Source: Alcaligenes aquatilis (GTDB lineage Bacteria > Pseudomonadota > Gammaproteobacteria > Burkholderiales > Burkholderiaceae_B). From it: 64,000 nt of DNA. Below, piece by piece: positions 35,481 through 44,402 of this stretch; within the stretch, counting starts at the first letter, position 1; every line of letters begins with the position of its first letter. Under the pieces are notes generated by a model. It saw nothing but the letters and a program-made list of their open reading frames with translations. It was not told where the DNA came from and searched no databases. Location of the stretch: assembly GCF_003076515.1 (NCBI RefSeq), contig NZ_CP022390.1, forward strand, positions 620,001 through 684,000, in the 5' to 3' direction. Position numbers and translations under genes: made by a program.

Positions 35481-36245
35481 TTATAACCGATTTGCGAAGT
35501 GAGCGCGTACTCTTTCCAGGTCTTGTTCGGTGTCTACCCCCGCTGCAGGAATCTCCTGGAGGCGGTGAACCATAATCTGGAAGCCGTTTTCCATGGCTCG
35601 CAACTGCTCCAGAGACTCAAAGTGTTCCAGCGGCCCACGCGGTAGCTGGGCGTACTGCTGCAGGAAGCGATTTCGGTACGCATAAAGGCCAATATGGTGC
35701 AATGCGGGAAGTCCGTCGGCCAGTACCCGCTCTCCCTGGGCCAGTGCGTCGCGGGCCCAGGGCATGGGCGCACGCGAAAAGTACAGGGCGCGGCCTTGCA
35801 GGTCGCAGACCACTTTCACAGCATTGGGATTGAACAAGGTCTCGACGCTCTTGATGGGCGCGGCCAGCGTGGCGATATCGGCCTGCTCGCTGCGAGCCAG
35901 CAGTTCGGCGGCGGCATGGATGTGTTCGGGCTGAATCAGGGGTTCGTCGCCCTGCACATTGACCACGATCTCGTCCTCGGACAGCTCCAGCAGACGGGCG
36001 GCCTGTGCCAGACGGTCGGTGCCGGTCGGATGTTCGGCATCGGTCAGCAAGGCCCTGAAACCGTGCGCCTGCACGGCTTCGAGCACGCGGGTCGAGTCCG
36101 TCGCCACCCAAACCTGACGCGCTCCACTGAGCGCCGCTTGCTGGGCGCAGCGCACGATCATGGGTTGGCCAGCGATGTCGGCCAGCGGCTTGTTGGGTAG
36201 ACGAGTCGAACCCAGGCGTGCGGGGATGATGACGGAAAAAGTCAT
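35481..36245 (-). CDS. kdsB: 3-deoxy-manno-octulosonate cytidylyltransferase
   Basis: 254 residues. It activates KDO with CTP for lipopolysaccharide inner-core synthesis. The N-terminal nucleotide loop [16 protein letters not shown], then [18 protein letters not shown] and [15 protein letters not shown] are diagnostic. It starts one base after the Trm112-like gene ends, so they are coupled. It belongs to the operon exbB, exbD, lpxK, Trm112-like, kdsB (transcribed in that order), in which lpxK is also an LPS gene. Confidence 0.98.
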   Translation of the reverse strand: MTFSVIIPARLGSTRLPNKPLADIAGQPMIVRCAQQAALSGARQVWVATDSTRVLEAVQAHGFRALLTDAEHPTGTDRLAQAARLLELSEDEIVVNVQGDEPLIQPEHIHAAAELLARSEQADIATLAAPIKSVETLFNPNAVKVVCDLQGRALYFSRAPMPWARDALAQGERVLADGLPALHHIGLYAYRNRFLQQYAQLPRGPLEHFESLEQLRAMENGFQIMVHRLQEIPAAGVDTEQDLERVRAHFANRL

Positions 36246-36246
36246 A

Positions 36247-36432
36247 TCAGTTGCTGGCGGGGTCCTGCGCGTTCAGTTGGCGCGCTTCGTTGACCAGCAT
36301 GGTGGGGATGCCGTCCACAATAGGGAAGGCCAGTTTGTCGGCCTTGCAGACCAGTTCTTCTTGTTCGCGGTCGTGGCGCAGAGGGCCCTTGCACAGGGGG
36401 CAGACCAGTACGTCGAGTAGGCGAGTTTCCAT
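36247..36432 (-). CDS. Trm112-like (UPF0434/YcaR) protein
   Basis: 61 residues: [46 protein letters not shown]. The pattern LVCP.CKGPL...LVC....LAFPI.DGIP is the UPF0434 family (E. coli YcaR). In E. coli the ycaR gene also lies between lpxK and kdsB. The structure is a small Trm112-like zinc ribbon that often assists methyltransferases; here it has two N-terminal Cys and one later Cys. It overlaps the lpxK stop by one base. Confidence 0.93.
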   Translation of the reverse strand: METRLLDVLVCPLCKGPLRHDREQEELVCKADKLAFPIVDGIPTMLVNEARQLNAQDPASN

Positions 36433-37511
36433 TATTGAACTCCGGGTAAAGAGGGGGAGGTTAAGCGCCGCTTGCGCAACAGGCCATCCAGTTCAGCAAT
36501 CCAGTCCGGACGTGAAAACATGGGCTGGACATCCACAACCCACAGACGTGGGTCGTTAAGGTGCTGGCATTTTACGGCGTCTTTACGGGTAATGAGTACC
36601 AACCCATCATGCAGGGCCTGAAAGTCCTGGGCTTGCAAGGCAGCATGGTCGGGCAGGGGGAAAGTCTGGTTCAGATGCAGACCACAAGTGCGCAGCATCG
36701 AAAAAAAACGGTCGGGCTGGCCAATGGCGGCCAGAGCTTGCAGTTCTTGTTGACCGTATTCCTGCTGCCAGTCTGACCAGTTCAGGCGGCGGCCCGAGCT
36801 CAAGTGCTCCAGCTGATGCGGGCGCAGGTTCATGGTCAGGGTGCGGCCAGGTTCGGCGGGTTGAGGGGTGGATGGAGCCGTTTGATCGGCCACCACTTGA
36901 CTGATCAGCCAGTCCACGCTGCGCAGGCGTTCGGGGCCTTCACGCAATGGGCCGGCTGGCAGCAGCAAGCCGTTGCCCACGCCACGCGCATCTTGAACTA
37001 CGACTTCCATATCGCGTTGCAGGGCCAGGTGTTGAAGGCCGTCATCTGAAATAATCAGGTCGATTGCTGGAAAGTTAGTGAGCAAAGCCTGGGCAGCCAG
37101 CGCACGGCGGGGGTGGACGGCAATGGGGGCCTGGGTTTGGGCGGCAATGAGTGCGGGTTCGTCGCCAAACTGTTCAGCAGCTAACTGACCTTGACCTACG
37201 TGAGGGCTGGGGCCGATTTTTACGCCATACCCACGGCTGATAATGCCGGGAGTCCATCCCAACGCGCGCAATTGCTCGGTCAGCGCCAGGACGATGGGGG
37301 TCTTGCCTGCGCCACCCACAATAATATTTCCCACCACAATGACCGGCACCGGGCTGCGGTAGGACGCGCTGGGATCTTGCTCGTAGCGTCGTTGTTTGCG
37401 CTGTACGAAAAGCGCAGCCAGCGTTGAAAGAGGGCGCATCAAGAGACTGAACCAGCCTTTTTTCTGCCACTGTTGGTGAAGCCAATCAGTCAGGCGGACA
37501 CGCACACTCAT
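36432..37511 (-). CDS. lpxK: Tetraacyldisaccharide 4'-kinase
   Basis: 359 residues. It phosphorylates the 4' position of the lipid A precursor at the inner membrane. Walker A is VGNIIVGGAGKTPIVLAL, with the Asp of ISDDGLQHLALQRDMEVVVQD and the segment LLLPAGPLREGPERLRSVDWLI. The N-terminal hydrophobic helix is in SLLMRPLSTLAALF. The start overlaps the exbD stop by four bases, so the operon is tight. Confidence 0.97.
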   Translation of the reverse strand: MSVRVRLTDWLHQQWQKKGWFSLLMRPLSTLAALFVQRKQRRYEQDPSASYRSPVPVIVVGNIIVGGAGKTPIVLALTEQLRALGWTPGIISRGYGVKIGPSPHVGQGQLAAEQFGDEPALIAAQTQAPIAVHPRRALAAQALLTNFPAIDLIISDDGLQHLALQRDMEVVVQDARGVGNGLLLPAGPLREGPERLRSVDWLISQVVADQTAPSTPQPAEPGRTLTMNLRPHQLEHLSSGRRLNWSDWQQEYGQQELQALAAIGQPDRFFSMLRTCGLHLNQTFPLPDHAALQAQDFQALHDGLVLITRKDAVKCQHLNDPRLWVVDVQPMFSRPDWIAELDGLLRKRRLTSPSLPGVQ

Positions 37512-37912
37512 GGGGCCTGGGTCGCAAAGTGAACGCGGTGGATGCCTACCTGACGGGCGGCCTCCATAGCCTGAACGACGGCAAAGTGAGGGGCCTGGGC
37601 ATCGGCCAGAATCAGCAGGCTACTGTTCTCGTCGGTTTTCTCAGTCGACAAGGCTTGACTAAGGGGGGAGGCGCTACTGGCGTCCAGCCACATGCCGTTC
37701 AAGGCATAGCGCCCATCCTGGCTGATGGCCAATAACAGTTCAGCCGCTTGGGCAGCTTGGGCCTGAGCCTGGGGCAAGGACACATCCAGCTGGCGATAGC
37801 GCACGAAGGTGCTACTGGCAGCCAGAAAAATCAGCACGACCAGCAAGACATCAATCAAGGGCACCAGGTTCAGTTCCAGCGTGTCTGGGTCTTGGGCTCG
37901 GCGAAAGCGCAT
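37508..37912 (-). CDS. exbD: Biopolymer transport protein ExbD/TolR family
   Basis: 134 residues. An N-terminal segment (LNLVPLIDVLLVVLIFLAASSTF) carries the family's single essential Asp in the transmembrane helix (LIDVLLV). A periplasmic domain follows to the C-terminus. ExbD/TolR forms a proton-driven motor with ExbB/TolQ to energise outer-membrane processes. No TonB-like gene is adjacent. It overlaps exbB by one base. Confidence 0.92.
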   Translation of the reverse strand: MRFRRAQDPDTLELNLVPLIDVLLVVLIFLAASSTFVRYRQLDVSLPQAQAQAAQAAELLLAISQDGRYALNGMWLDASSASPLSQALSTEKTDENSSLLILADAQAPHFAVVQAMEAARQVGIHRVHFATQAP

Positions 37913-38517
37913 CAGGCAGCCCTCTGAGCCAGCAGACGATCCAGGGCACCGGCTTCTGTTTCCAGGCAGTGCAGCAGATAGTCGGCACGGCTGCGAAAGT
38001 AACGGTGAAAGATCATGGCCGGGACGGCAATCAGAATCCCCAGGGCGGTGTTGTAAAGGGCAACGGAAATGCCACGGGCAATCAGGCTGGGGTCACCCCC
38101 AGCGGGGTCGTAGGCGGCAAAAATGTCGATCATGCCAATGACTGTACCGAACAGGCCCAGCAAGGGGGCGATCACGGCAATGGTGCCCAGTGCCGGAATA
38201 TATTTGTTCAATTGGTAGCTGATGTCTTTGCCTTCTGCTTCCACAGCAGCCTCACGCAAGGCGGGGGACAGGTGGCGGTTCTTCAGTACAGTGGCTAACA
38301 CTCGACCCAAGGGGGAGTTGTCGTACAGGCGAGGCAGCGAGTCATCCTGAACACGGTTCTGGCTTGTCAGTTCGCTGATCTGGCGTGCCAGTCCAGCCGG
38401 TAAGATCCGTTTACTGCGCAGGGCCAGAAGGCGCTCCAGGATCAAACCCAGGGCAAGAATGGAGCAGGCCAGCAGAAACCAGACAGGCCAGCCAGCGGCA
38501 TGGATCAAAGTAAGCAC
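37912..38517 (-). CDS. exbB: MotA/TolQ/ExbB proton channel family protein
   Basis: 201 residues, three transmembrane helices. The proton-channel signature is at YIPALGTIAVIAPLLGLFGTVIGMIDIFAA and ARGISVALYNTALGILIAVPAMIFHRYF. It pairs with ExbD just downstream. In E. coli and many betaproteobacteria this pair precedes lpxK-kdsB, as here. The gene starts 426 bases from xseA, which is divergent, and the shared region holds the DnaA-box cluster. Confidence 0.94.
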   Translation of the reverse strand: MLTLIHAAGWPVWFLLACSILALGLILERLLALRSKRILPAGLARQISELTSQNRVQDDSLPRLYDNSPLGRVLATVLKNRHLSPALREAAVEAEGKDISYQLNKYIPALGTIAVIAPLLGLFGTVIGMIDIFAAYDPAGGDPSLIARGISVALYNTALGILIAVPAMIFHRYFRSRADYLLHCLETEAGALDRLLAQRAA

Positions 38518-38943
38518 GAGTCGATTATCCGGTCAGGAAATAAATCAGCACTTATTGTAGAGCCCCTGTCTGCATTGCGGGAATGTTCCGGCGCTGGCGC
38601 GGTACACTTTAACGTCTTTTCCACGCAAAATGACGCCAAACCCCTGATGTATTTGAAGTAATAAGTGTAGTGCTAAAACTATCCACAAAAACTGTGGATA
38701 ATTCTGTGCATAAAACATCCCATAGTGGCTCGGGTGGTGGTTTAGAGGTTCTCTGGCTAATTTTCGACCATTTTTGTGTTTTCTTAAATGTCGTGTAATT
38801 TCAATTACTTAATGAATTTATGTGATGTGAACTATCAGGTATTGGGCGGAAACCATTGTCTTGGCGTCTATTTGACAAAAGCATGACAGTTGTGGATACG
38901 GAGCGGTGGAAAACTAGCTAGTGGCGAGTCAAAAACAAAGAAT
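38518..38943. other. A/T-rich divergent promoter region of exbB and xseA
   Basis: About 425 bases without a gene. It contains a cluster of DnaA-box-like 9-mers (38679-38713), a fourth one near xseA (38891-38899), and a stretch from about 38750 to 38850 that is notably rich in A and T. No clear sigma-70 pair was chosen. Confidence 0.6.
38679..38713. promoter_or_regulatory. Cluster of three DnaA-box-like 9-mers
   Basis: CTATCCACA on the plus strand (38679-38687, eight of nine to TTATCCACA), TTATCCACA on the minus strand (38693-38701, perfect) and TTATGCACA on the minus strand (38705-38713, perfect to TTATNCACA) lie within 35 bases. The first two form an inverted pair with a 5-base spacer. A fourth, GTATCCACA on the minus strand (38891-38899), lies about 50 bases before xseA. 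Confidence 0.6.
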
Positions 38944-40290
38944 ATGATGCATTATCAAGAATCTAGAGCACCCGCAGTATGGACCGTGGCGCAGTTGAAC
39001 CGCCGTGTCAGCCAATTGCTGGACGAGCACATGCCGGTAGTTTGGGTCAGCGGCGAAGTATCCAACTTTACCCAGGCCGCTTCCGGGCATTGGTACTTTT
39101 CCATCAAGGACGACAAGGCGGCGGTGCGTGCCGTGATGTTCCGGGGGCGCGCCCAAACCGTGGGCTTTGTGCCGCGTGCAGGCGAGCGCTTCGAGTTTCG
39201 CTGCTCGGTGACCTTGTACGAGGCGCGTGGGGATTTTCAAGTTCAGGTTGAGGGCATGCGCCGCGCGGGCCTGGGGGATTTGCATGAAGCATTTTTGCGA
39301 CTGAAAAGTCAGTTGCAAAGCGAAGGACTGTTCGAGCCGGAACGCAAACGCCCCATTGCCACCTTGCCGCGTAGCATAGGCATCATCACCTCCTTGGCTG
39401 CTGCGGCCTTGCGAGATGTGCTGACGGCGATGGAGCGTCGCGCTCCGCATGTGCGCATTATTGTTTACCCCGCCCCGGTCCAGGGTGCTGAAGCGCCACC
39501 GCGATTGCGACAAGCGCTGGAAACCGCGATTGAGCGAGCCGAGGTTGATACGCTCTTGCTGGTACGCGGGGGCGGCAGCCTGGAAGATCTCTGGGCGTTT
39601 AACGATGAGGGGCTGGCGCGCCTGATCGCCTCCAGTCCTATTCCTATTATTAGTGGGGTGGGACATGAGACGGATTTCACCATTGCCGATTTCGTGGCCG
39701 ACTTGCGTGCACCTACACCCACGGCAGCAGCCGAACTGGCTTGCCTGGGACGTGATCAATTGCTGGAGCAGGTCTTTGCACGTATAGGGGCTTTGAGCCA
39801 CGGCGTGCAGCGCCATGTGGACCGGGCCTCTTTGCGTCTGGATCGAGCGGTGGCCAAACTGGTTTCCCCACATCAACGCCTGGCCCAGCAGCAGCAAGGC
39901 CTGGATCATCTGACCCAAAGACTGCAACGCGTGGCCCGCAGCGTGCCCGATGCTGCCGCTTTGCGCTTGGCCACATTGCAGGCACGTTTGGAGCGCAACA
40001 TTCCGCAGTTGACGTCAAGACAGCAAAATCTGAATATGCTTTTCCAGCGGCTGGAAAAAGGTCTGGACCATGCGCTGGTTTTGCGCCGTCAACGCCTGGC
40101 TGCGGCTCAGCAAACACTGCAAGCCCTGTCCCCGCGCCTTATCATCAATCGTGGATATGCCATAGTCAGGGATAGCGAGGGGAAAGTTGTAAAAAATGCG
40201 TTAGACTTAAAGATTGGTGAACGACTCGATGTCGAGTTGAGTCGCGGTCATGTGACGGTGGATGTGGTGCGCACGCACGATCTGCTTTAG
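38944..40290 (+). CDS. xseA: Exodeoxyribonuclease VII large subunit
   Basis: 448 residues. N-terminal OB-fold (VWTVAQLNRRVSQLLDEHMPVVWVSGEVSNFTQAASGHWYFSIKDDKAAVRAVMF), catalytic core with DTLLLVRGGGSLEDLWAFNDEGLARLIASSPIPIISGVGHETDFTIADFVADLRAPTPTAAAE, and a long coiled-coil C-terminal half rich in Gln, Arg and Leu. It forms ExoVII with several XseB subunits and degrades single-stranded DNA in both directions. No xseB gene is present here. The ATG pair at 38944/38947 fits the family start; the ribosome site is weak. Confidence 0.96.
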   Translation: MMHYQESRAPAVWTVAQLNRRVSQLLDEHMPVVWVSGEVSNFTQAASGHWYFSIKDDKAAVRAVMFRGRAQTVGFVPRAGERFEFRCSVTLYEARGDFQVQVEGMRRAGLGDLHEAFLRLKSQLQSEGLFEPERKRPIATLPRSIGIITSLAAAALRDVLTAMERRAPHVRIIVYPAPVQGAEAPPRLRQALETAIERAEVDTLLLVRGGGSLEDLWAFNDEGLARLIASSPIPIISGVGHETDFTIADFVADLRAPTPTAAAELACLGRDQLLEQVFARIGALSHGVQRHVDRASLRLDRAVAKLVSPHQRLAQQQQGLDHLTQRLQRVARSVPDAAALRLATLQARLERNIPQLTSRQQNLNMLFQRLEKGLDHALVLRRQRLAAAQQTLQALSPRLIINRGYAIVRDSEGKVVKNALDLKIGERLDVELSRGHVTVDVVRTHDLL

Positions 40291-40344
40291 GCTGCGTCGT
40301 CCTTGTTGGATACCAAACCCGGTTTTTTTTTAGAAGGAATTGAA

Positions 40345-40923
40345 ATGGCATTCACTCTTCCAGCTCTTCCATACGAACTCAACGCCCTTGAGCCACACAT
40401 CTCCAAAGAGACTTTGGAGTTTCACTACGGTAAGCACCATCAGGCTTACGTCACCAACCTGAACAACCTGGTTGCTGGCACCGAATTTGAAAATGCTTCC
40501 CTGGAAGATGTGGTCAAGAAATCCTCCGGTGGCGTGTTCAATAACGCTGCTCAGGTTTGGAACCACACTTTCTACTGGAACAGCCTGTCCCCTAACGGTG
40601 GCGGCGCTCCTACCGGCAAACTGGCCGATGCCATCAATGCCAAATGGGGCAGCTTTGATGCCTTCAAAGAAGCCTTCACCAAGTCTGCTGTTGGCAACTT
40701 TGGTTCGGGCTGGACCTGGTTGGTCAAAAAGGCCGACGGTTCCCTGGATATCGTCAACACCAGCAACGCTGGCACGACCCTGACTTCCGATGACGTTGCC
40801 CTGATCACCTGTGATGTGTGGGAACACGCCTACTACATCGACTACCGCAATGCCCGTCCCAAGTACCTGGAAATTTTCTGGAACCTGGTGAACTGGGATT
40901 TTGCCGCCAAAAACCTGGGTTAA
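40345..40923 (+). CDS. sodB: Superoxide dismutase, Fe type
   Basis: 192 residues. It converts superoxide to oxygen and hydrogen peroxide. Metal ligands are visible: His in [11 protein letters not shown], His in [14 protein letters not shown], and Asp and His in [12 protein letters not shown]. The Gln in [11 protein letters not shown] is the marker of Fe enzymes. Cytoplasmic, with no signal peptide. The ATG at 40345 has AAGGA eight bases upstream. A strong terminator follows. Bacterioferritin is the next, convergent gene. Confidence 0.97.
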   Translation: MAFTLPALPYELNALEPHISKETLEFHYGKHHQAYVTNLNNLVAGTEFENASLEDVVKKSSGGVFNNAAQVWNHTFYWNSLSPNGGGAPTGKLADAINAKWGSFDAFKEAFTKSAVGNFGSGWTWLVKKADGSLDIVNTSNAGTTLTSDDVALITCDVWEHAYYIDYRNARPKYLEIFWNLVNWDFAAKNLG

Positions 40924-40970
40924 TCGCTCAGGTCGTGGGTAGCGCTCATTGGAGTGCTGCCCGGCAAGAA

Positions 40971-41003
40971 AAAACCGCCATGCGCATGCTGGCGGTTTTT
41001 TTT
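40971..41003. terminator. Bidirectional terminator between sodB and bfr
   Basis: AAAACCGCC (40971-40979) and GGCGGTTTT (40991-40999) with an 11-nt loop and a T-run on both strands. It serves sodB (+) and the bacterioferritin gene (-). Confidence 0.87.
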
Positions 41004-41062
41004 ATGGCTTCAATGAAAACAAGGCATAGGGCAGAGGCCGCCATACCTTGTTGTCGAAAGCG

Positions 41063-41527
41063 TTACATCTGGGATTGCTGGTAATCTTCCAGACCCACTT
41101 TCTCGATCAGACCTAATTGTTTTTCCAACCAGTAGGTATGGTCTTCTTCCGTATCGCGCAACTGGGCCAGAATAATGTCGCGGGTGACAAAGTCGCTGGC
41201 GGATTCGGCCAGTTCAATGCCCTTTTGCAAAGCAGCGCGAACCTCATATTCCAGCTCCAGGTCCTTGCGCAACATGCCGACTACGTCTTTGCCGGGCTCA
41301 AACGCATTGGGGCGCATGTCGGGAATACCGTCGAGCATCAGGATGCGACGGATCAGGGCGTCAGCGTGCTGGGTTTCTTCCTCCATTTCGTGGTTCATGC
41401 GCTCGTAAAGCTGCGTGAAACCCAGATGCTCATAAAAGCGGGAATGAATAAAGTACTGGTCACGCGCGGCGAGTTCGCCGCGCAGCAATTGATTCAGATA
41501 GTCGAGGACTTCGGGATTACCTTGCAT
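41063..41527 (-). CDS. bfr: Bacterioferritin lacking the canonical haem-ligand Met52
   Basis: 154 residues, four-helix ferritin fold. It stores iron as a 24-mer. The ferroxidase ligands match E. coli Bfr: Glu18 ([11 protein letters not shown]), Glu51 and His54 (EEETQHAD), Glu93 (LELEYEV) and the later Glu and His in [10 protein letters not shown]. Residue 52, the axial Met that binds inter-subunit haem in E. coli Bfr, is Thr here. It is therefore either a haem-free Bfr, as in some paired subunits, or it needs a partner subunit from elsewhere. The beginning [19 protein letters not shown] is standard. Confidence 0.93.
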   Translation of the reverse strand: MQGNPEVLDYLNQLLRGELAARDQYFIHSRFYEHLGFTQLYERMNHEMEEETQHADALIRRILMLDGIPDMRPNAFEPGKDVVGMLRKDLELEYEVRAALQKGIELAESASDFVTRDIILAQLRDTEEDHTYWLEKQLGLIEKVGLEDYQQSQM

Positions 41528-41851
41528 GATGATGAGCCTGTAGAGAATGCCAACGGTGAAAGTATGCCATGGGGCTACGCGTCATGGGGTTTACACTGGG
41601 ACGATGAGAGGGGGGTGAGGCTGAGGTTCGAGAGAGCTGCCGGATAGTTGGACGGCAAACGGTGGATTTCGTCTATCCGTATTTTCTTTCGAGCTGGCTA
41701 TTGGGGGTCTGAGAAATTGACCGCGCAGCGGACGGCCTCCGTAATGATAAAAATCCTGCCAGCTCTCAAGCGCTACTATCAAAACAGTAGATTTCGAGCG
41801 CTCTCTATAGCGCTCTCGCGTGATTTTATTCAAGTTATCAGGGTGATTTTC
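41528..41851. other. Gene-free region between bfr and the thiolase gene
   Basis: About 320 bases without a convincing gene. It holds two inverted repeats: CTACT/AGTAG (41773-41777, 41786-41790) and GAGCGCT/AGCGCTC (41796-41802, 41809-41815). A TTGACC at 41717 is a weak -35 candidate for the thiolase. The second repeat lies 37-56 bases before the thiolase start and may be an operator or hairpin. Confidence 0.45.
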
Positions 41852-43057
41852 ATGAGTCAGGACGCCTTTATTTGTGACGCAATTCGTACGCCTTTCGGAC
41901 GTTATGGCGGTTCGCTGTCCGCTGTGAGGGCGGATGACTTGGGTGCAGTGCCTATCGCCGCGCTGATCAAGCGCAATCCGCAAGTCGATTGGTCCAAGTT
42001 GGACGATGTAATGTACGGTTGCGCCAACCAGGCGGGTGAGGACAACCGTAACGTGGCACGCATGTCCGCGCTGCTAGCCGGTCTGCCCGTGGACGTACCT
42101 GGTGTGACTTTGAACCGGTTGTGCGGCTCCGGCTTGGACGCGATTGGTTCGGCTGCTCGCGCGATTCGCGCTGGCGATGCCTCCTTCATCCTGGCTGGTG
42201 GTGTAGAAAGCATGAGCCGCGCTCCCTTCGTGATGGGCAAGGCTGAATCGGCGTTCTCCCGTAGCGCCAACATTTATGACACCACGATTGGCTGGCGTTT
42301 CATCAACAAGGCCATGAAAGAGCAGTACGGTGTGGATTCCATGCCTGAAACGGCTGAAAACGTCGCCCAGCAGTTCAATGTGTCCCGTGCAGACCAGGAC
42401 GTCTTTGCCCTGAACAGCCAACTGCGTGCTGCTGCGGCTCAAGAAGCGGGCATTCTGGCTGAAGAAATCACCCCCGTGATCATTGCCCAGCGCAAGGGCG
42501 ATCCCATTGTGGTGGACAAGGACGAGCATCCGCGTGCCACGACTCTGGAGTCCCTGACTCGTCTGAAGCCTGTCGTGCGTGCCGATGGCACCGTGACGGC
42601 CGGTAATGCCTCGGGTGTGAACGACGGCGCTTGCGCGCTGCTGGTCGCCGACAAGGCAACGGTTCAAGCTCAGGGTCTGACTCCACGCGCTCGTGTGGTG
42701 GCCATGGCCTTTGCGGGTGTCGAGCCTCGTATCATGGGTATTGGGCCAGCACCGGCCAGCCAGAAAGTCCTGGCCTTGGCCGGCCTGACACTGGATCAAA
42801 TGGATGTGATCGAGCTGAACGAAGCCTTTGCCGCTCAAGGCTTGGCGGTAACTCGTATGTTGGGTCTGGCTGATAACGATCCGCGTGTGAACCCGAACGG
42901 GGGCGCAATTGCTCTGGGTCATCCTTTGGGTGCCAGTGGTGCGCGTCTGGCAATTGCAGCCATCAACCAATTGCACCGCACAGGCGGTCGCTACGCCCTG
43001 TGCACCATGTGTATTGGCGTCGGACAGGGCGTGGCTTTGATTCTTGAGCGCGTCTAA
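41852..43057 (+). CDS. pcaF: 3-oxoadipyl-CoA thiolase (acetyl-CoA acyltransferase family)
   Basis: 401 residues, the length of PcaF. Thiolase motifs: NRLCGSGLDAIGSAARAI with the acylated Cys near 90, GGVESMSRAPFVM, NGGAIALGHPLGASGARL (catalytic His) and CTMCIGVGQGVALI (second Cys). The start MSQDAFICDAIRTPFGRYGGSLS fits the 3-oxoadipyl-CoA thiolases of aromatic degradation better than the acetoacetyl-CoA type, but the substrate is inferred. No other pca gene is nearby. The open frame upstream of 41852 has no family match. A terminator overlaps its end. Confidence 0.85.
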   Translation: MSQDAFICDAIRTPFGRYGGSLSAVRADDLGAVPIAALIKRNPQVDWSKLDDVMYGCANQAGEDNRNVARMSALLAGLPVDVPGVTLNRLCGSGLDAIGSAARAIRAGDASFILAGGVESMSRAPFVMGKAESAFSRSANIYDTTIGWRFINKAMKEQYGVDSMPETAENVAQQFNVSRADQDVFALNSQLRAAAAQEAGILAEEITPVIIAQRKGDPIVVDKDEHPRATTLESLTRLKPVVRADGTVTAGNASGVNDGACALLVADKATVQAQGLTPRARVVAMAFAGVEPRIMGIGPAPASQKVLALAGLTLDQMDVIELNEAFAAQGLAVTRMLGLADNDPRVNPNGGAIALGHPLGASGARLAIAAINQLHRTGGRYALCTMCIGVGQGVALILERV

Positions 43058-43528
43058 CTACGGTTTCAGAGCAGGCAGGCCGGTGATTTTCTCACCGGCC
43101 TTTTTATCTGCTTGCTTGAACCAGCCTTGTTCCATTTCCAAGGCGTAGCGCACAGGTCGCACCGGGCAGTGGGATTGAAGATCAAAGGGTTGCATGGCTT
43201 CGATATTGGTAATCGTGCCTTCATCGGTAATAAAGGCAATATCCAGCGGCAAGGGCGTATTCTTCATCCAGAAGCAAGGCATTCCGGTTTGCTCGAATAC
43301 AAATAACATGCCGTGATTGGGGGCCAGGCTTTCTCGATGCATCAAACCTTGAGCACGAGTCTCGTCGCGATCGGCCACTTCAGCCTGAATTTGTTTGGAA
43401 CCCAGGCTCAGGGTCAGGGTGGGAAGAGTCTCTTTGGCCTGGGCCGGGGCGCTGATACAAAACGCGGCCAGAAGACAGGCAAAAAAAACAGGGCGCGCAG
43501 GCCCCGTAGTCGTCGTGCGATACTGCAT
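43058..43528 (-). CDS. DUF192 secreted protein
   Basis: 156 residues from MQYRTTTTGPARPVFFACLLAAFCISAPAQA, a Sec signal peptide with cleavage near residue 30. The mature part is DUF192: QAEVADRDETRAQGLMHRESLAPNHGMLFVFEQTGMPCFWMKNTPLPLDIAFITDEGTITNIEAM. The family's role is unknown; it is usually exported. The longer frame to 43630 is not needed. The last codons are the left arm of the thiolase terminator. Confidence 0.88.
   Translation of the reverse strand: MQYRTTTTGPARPVFFACLLAAFCISAPAQAKETLPTLTLSLGSKQIQAEVADRDETRAQGLMHRESLAPNHGMLFVFEQTGMPCFWMKNTPLPLDIAFITDEGTITNIEAMQPFDLQSHCPVRPVRYALEMEQGWFKQADKKAGEKITGLPALKP
43077..43106. terminator. Bidirectional terminator inside the DUF192 3' coding end
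   Basis: AGGCCGGTGA (43077-43086), loop TTTTC, TCACCGGCCT (43092-43101), then T4. It lies 20 bases past the thiolase stop but inside the reading frame of the convergent DUF192 gene. Confidence 0.8.
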
Positions 43529-43574
43529 GTGTGTTGCGAACCTGCTTTTGTTAGAATCGAGAGCGCAAGAGATC

Positions 43575-43820
43575 TTAAGGCGAAGTAATATTAAGTGCCT
43601 GCTTGCCTTTAGGGCCTTGGGCAACTTCATACAGAACTTTCTGGCCTTCTTTCAAAGTCTTGAACCCGTTCATCTGAATGGATGAAAAATGAGCGAAGAG
43701 ATCTTCGCCGCCGTTATCGGGTGTAATAAACCCAAAGCCTTTGGCATCATTGAACCACTTAACGGTCCCGGATAGTTTTTGATTGTCTCCAGTGCCTGCG
43801 GTGGTGGTAGTTTCCGACAT
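43575..43820 (-). CDS. Cold-shock domain protein with N-terminal extension
   Basis: 81 residues. RNP1 is KGFGFI and RNP2 is DLFAHFSSI, within [30 protein letters not shown]. It binds single-stranded nucleic acid and acts as an RNA chaperone. An extra acidic/Thr-rich N-terminal stretch ([15 protein letters not shown]) precedes the domain, longer than E. coli CspA. GAGAGG lies about nine bases before the ATG. It is divergent from clpS. Confidence 0.93.
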   Translation of the reverse strand: MSETTTTAGTGDNQKLSGTVKWFNDAKGFGFITPDNGGEDLFAHFSSIQMNGFKTLKEGQKVLYEVAQGPKGKQALNITSP

Positions 43821-43985
43821 GCTTGCTGCCTCTCAACTTAGTGTATGGTTGATACTTTTTTCGGCCCCTCCCTGGGCCTGTGATCGCGGCACCCCACTTT
43901 TTATTGTGAAGTTGACACGATCAGTCGGATGATGCTGAATTTTGTTCCCCCCAGTCAACCTATGGAAAGCACCTAGTTCTGTATT

Positions 43986-44309
43986 ATGGCCATTGAGATC
44001 GATAAGCAAGGCGCCACAACGGTAGAGCGCCAATCCGCGCGGCTTGCCCCACCACCCATGTATCAGGTCATCTTGCTCAATGATGACTACACGCCCATGG
44101 AATTTGTGGTGAATATACTGGAGCGGGTATTTGCCAAGACCCCGGAGCAGGCCGAACAGCTTATGCTTAAAGTACATTACGAGGGTCGGGCTGTCTGTGG
44201 TGTGTATCCGCGCGATATCGCGGCCACCAAGGTGGAAATTGTGCGACAACTGGCGCAGTCGCGACAGCATCCTTTGCAGTGTGTGATGGAGCCGGTGCCT
44301 GATGCTTGA
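43986..44309 (+). CDS. clpS: ATP-dependent Clp protease adaptor ClpS
   Basis: 107 residues. It delivers N-end-rule substrates to ClpAP. The pocket residues lie in [24 protein letters not shown] and the HYEG segment [17 protein letters not shown]. The N-terminal tail is about 24 residues. It is upstream of clpA, the usual pair, with a 93-base gap that leaves clpA with its own strong ribosome-binding site. Confidence 0.96.
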   Translation: MAIEIDKQGATTVERQSARLAPPPMYQVILLNDDYTPMEFVVNILERVFAKTPEQAEQLMLKVHYEGRAVCGVYPRDIAATKVEIVRQLAQSRQHPLQCVMEPVPDA

Positions 44310-44402
44310 CCATTTAGTGGTTTACCGTATTGTTCAGATCAGGCAAATTAGTCATAGAATAGCTTTAACCCCTAGTTTTACTCTTGCCGTGTAGGAGGAA
44401 GC

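Noticed and set aside
38518-38943. Chromosomal replication origin
   Set aside because: DnaA-like boxes and A/T-rich DNA are present, but dnaA, dnaN, gyrB and rpmH are absent and only three to four boxes exist, fewer than a typical oriC.
41591-41983. 130-codon minus-strand frame overlapping the thiolase start
   Set aside because: It overlaps the start of a well-supported gene on the other strand and has no domain.
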